34,041 nucleotides of DNA from contig JACORW010000060.1 in the NCBI GenBank assembly GCA_016179185.1, positions 1 through 34,041 on the forward strand. The letters are read 5' to 3'. Each line of letters starts with the position of its first letter. The stretch's first letter is position 1. The notes beneath the pieces are model-generated. The model was not told the DNA's origin, searched no databases, and saw only the letters and a program-made list of their open reading frames with translations. The DNA is from Gammaproteobacteria bacterium. Lineage in GTDB: Bacteria > Pseudomonadota > Gammaproteobacteria > Eutrophobiales > Eutrophobiaceae. Shown here one piece after another: positions 33,577 to 34,041 of this stretch. The position numbers and the translations under genes are program-made.

Positions 33577-33864
33577 CTACTCGATGACCCTGGGCACGAG
33601 ATAAAGACCGGAATCGACCGCTGGCGCAATGGACTGAAACAGGGCGCGCTGGTCGGATTCGGTGACCAGATCGGGCCGCAGTCGCGCCACGATGTCCAGC
33701 GGATGGGACAGCGGCTCCACACCCGTGACGCTTGCCCCCTGCAGACGCTCGACCAGGTCCAGGATTCCGTTCAGTTCCGATTGACAGGCCGCCACCTGCC
33801 TGTCATCCAGGGCCAGACGCGCAAGGACGGCAACCCTTTCCACGGCGGATTTGTCGAGAGACAT
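33577..33864 (-). CDS. gatC: Aspartyl/glutamyl-tRNA amidotransferase subunit C
   Basis: GatC is the small chaperone-like subunit that wraps between GatA and GatB. The 95-aa product begins MSLDKSAVERVAVLARLAL, contains LVERLQGASVTGVEPLSHPL and ends GLYLVPRVIE, as the family does. It is the first gene of the gatCAB operon. No clear promoter or Shine-Dalgarno could be found in the hairpin-rich sequence before it. Confidence 0.95.
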   Translation of the reverse strand: MSLDKSAVERVAVLARLALDDRQVAACQSELNGILDLVERLQGASVTGVEPLSHPLDIVARLRPDLVTESDQRALFQSIAPAVDSGLYLVPRVIE

Positions 33865-33885
33865 GAAATGCGGCCGGTTTCTCGT

Positions 33886-34041
33886 TTAAGGAACCTCTGA
33901 ACAACCCCATCCTGGGGTTGTCAGAGGACGGCAGAAAATTGCTCCTGCATTTTCTGCATTTCCGCCATCCCTGGCGGTCAGCGGCGAAAAGCGTGGTTTT
34001 CGCTTGCCTCACATTTTCAATGACTTGCAGTCATTGAAAAT
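33886..34041. repeat. Multi-hairpin repetitive element, cut by window end
   Basis: Five consecutive inverted repeats fill this gene-free stretch: 33894-33927 (CCTCTGA..CAGAGG, one bulged base), 33931-33957 (GCAGAAAAT/ATTTTCTGC), 33962-33977 (CCGCCA/TGGCGG), 33984-34003 (GCGAAAA/TTTTCGC) and 34013-34041 (13-bp perfect stem ATTTTCAATGACT, loop TGC). The left boundary TTAA (33886-33889) followed by GGAACCTCTGA resembles the end of an IS5-type element inserted at a YTAR target. The right end is outside the window, so identity is uncertain. Confidence 0.6.

Noticed and set aside
33803..34012. 69-codon - strand frame at the right edge
   Set aside because: It is made of the inverted-repeat element plus the start of gatC in another frame; such frames arise whenever this kind of repeat is translated.

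Overview
The window is an almost uninterrupted housekeeping cluster from a GC-rich gammaproteobacterium. It carries, all on the + strand, tRNA-Trp, secE-nusG, the L11/L10 ribosomal genes, rpoBC, and then the complete str, S10, spc and alpha operons. A short gatCAB operon follows on the - strand. The gammaproteobacterial assignment rests on the rifampicin region of RpoB, which matches the E. coli/Pseudomonas form and not the betaproteobacterial form, on long S14 without zinc cysteines, and on the tRNA-Trp/secE junction. I cannot name the genus. It is not an enteric: the rif and str clusters are joined, GatCAB is present, and RpoB (1381 aa) has an extra segment of about 22 residues.

Layout: tRNA-Trp 1-76; secE-nusG 127-1054; rplKAJL 1167-3558, with a structured leader before rplJ; rpoBC 3669-12083; a 248-nt spacer holding a hairpin and a good candidate promoter; rpsL-rpsG-fusA-tuf 12332-16544; S10 operon rpsJ to rpsQ 16662-21784; spc operon rplN to rpmJ 21812-27613; alpha operon rpsM to rplQ 27629-30535. 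The alpha operon ends at a terminator placed back-to-back with one for gatB. gatC-gatA-gatB runs leftwards from 33864 to 30631. The last 150 bases are a string of hairpins, probably a repetitive or MITE-like element cut by the window edge.

Together the genes supply core transcription (RpoA, RpoB, RpoC, NusG), translation (30 ribosomal proteins, EF-G, EF-Tu, tRNA-Trp), the SecYE translocation channel, and the transamidosome subunits that make Gln-tRNA(Gln) and/or Asn-tRNA(Asn).

The genes are ordinary; the unusual material lies between and within them. (1) Six ribosomal-operon spacers are filled by arrays of degenerate 7-nt repeats, in two related sequence classes. Five are inverted pairs (A-rich or AAGC-rich arm, unique spacer, complementary arm) and one is a single arm. 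They bracket rpsJ and rplX and leave four downstream genes without a recognisable Shine-Dalgarno. (2) tuf has G/T-ending codons (TTG Leu, GGG Gly) quite unlike its neighbours, with an abrupt return to normal usage near its 3' end. (3) The L10 leader contains a duplicated 13-nt palindromic block. (4) The right edge holds five consecutive hairpins. I found no CRISPR array, transposase, defence system or unfamiliar protein family.
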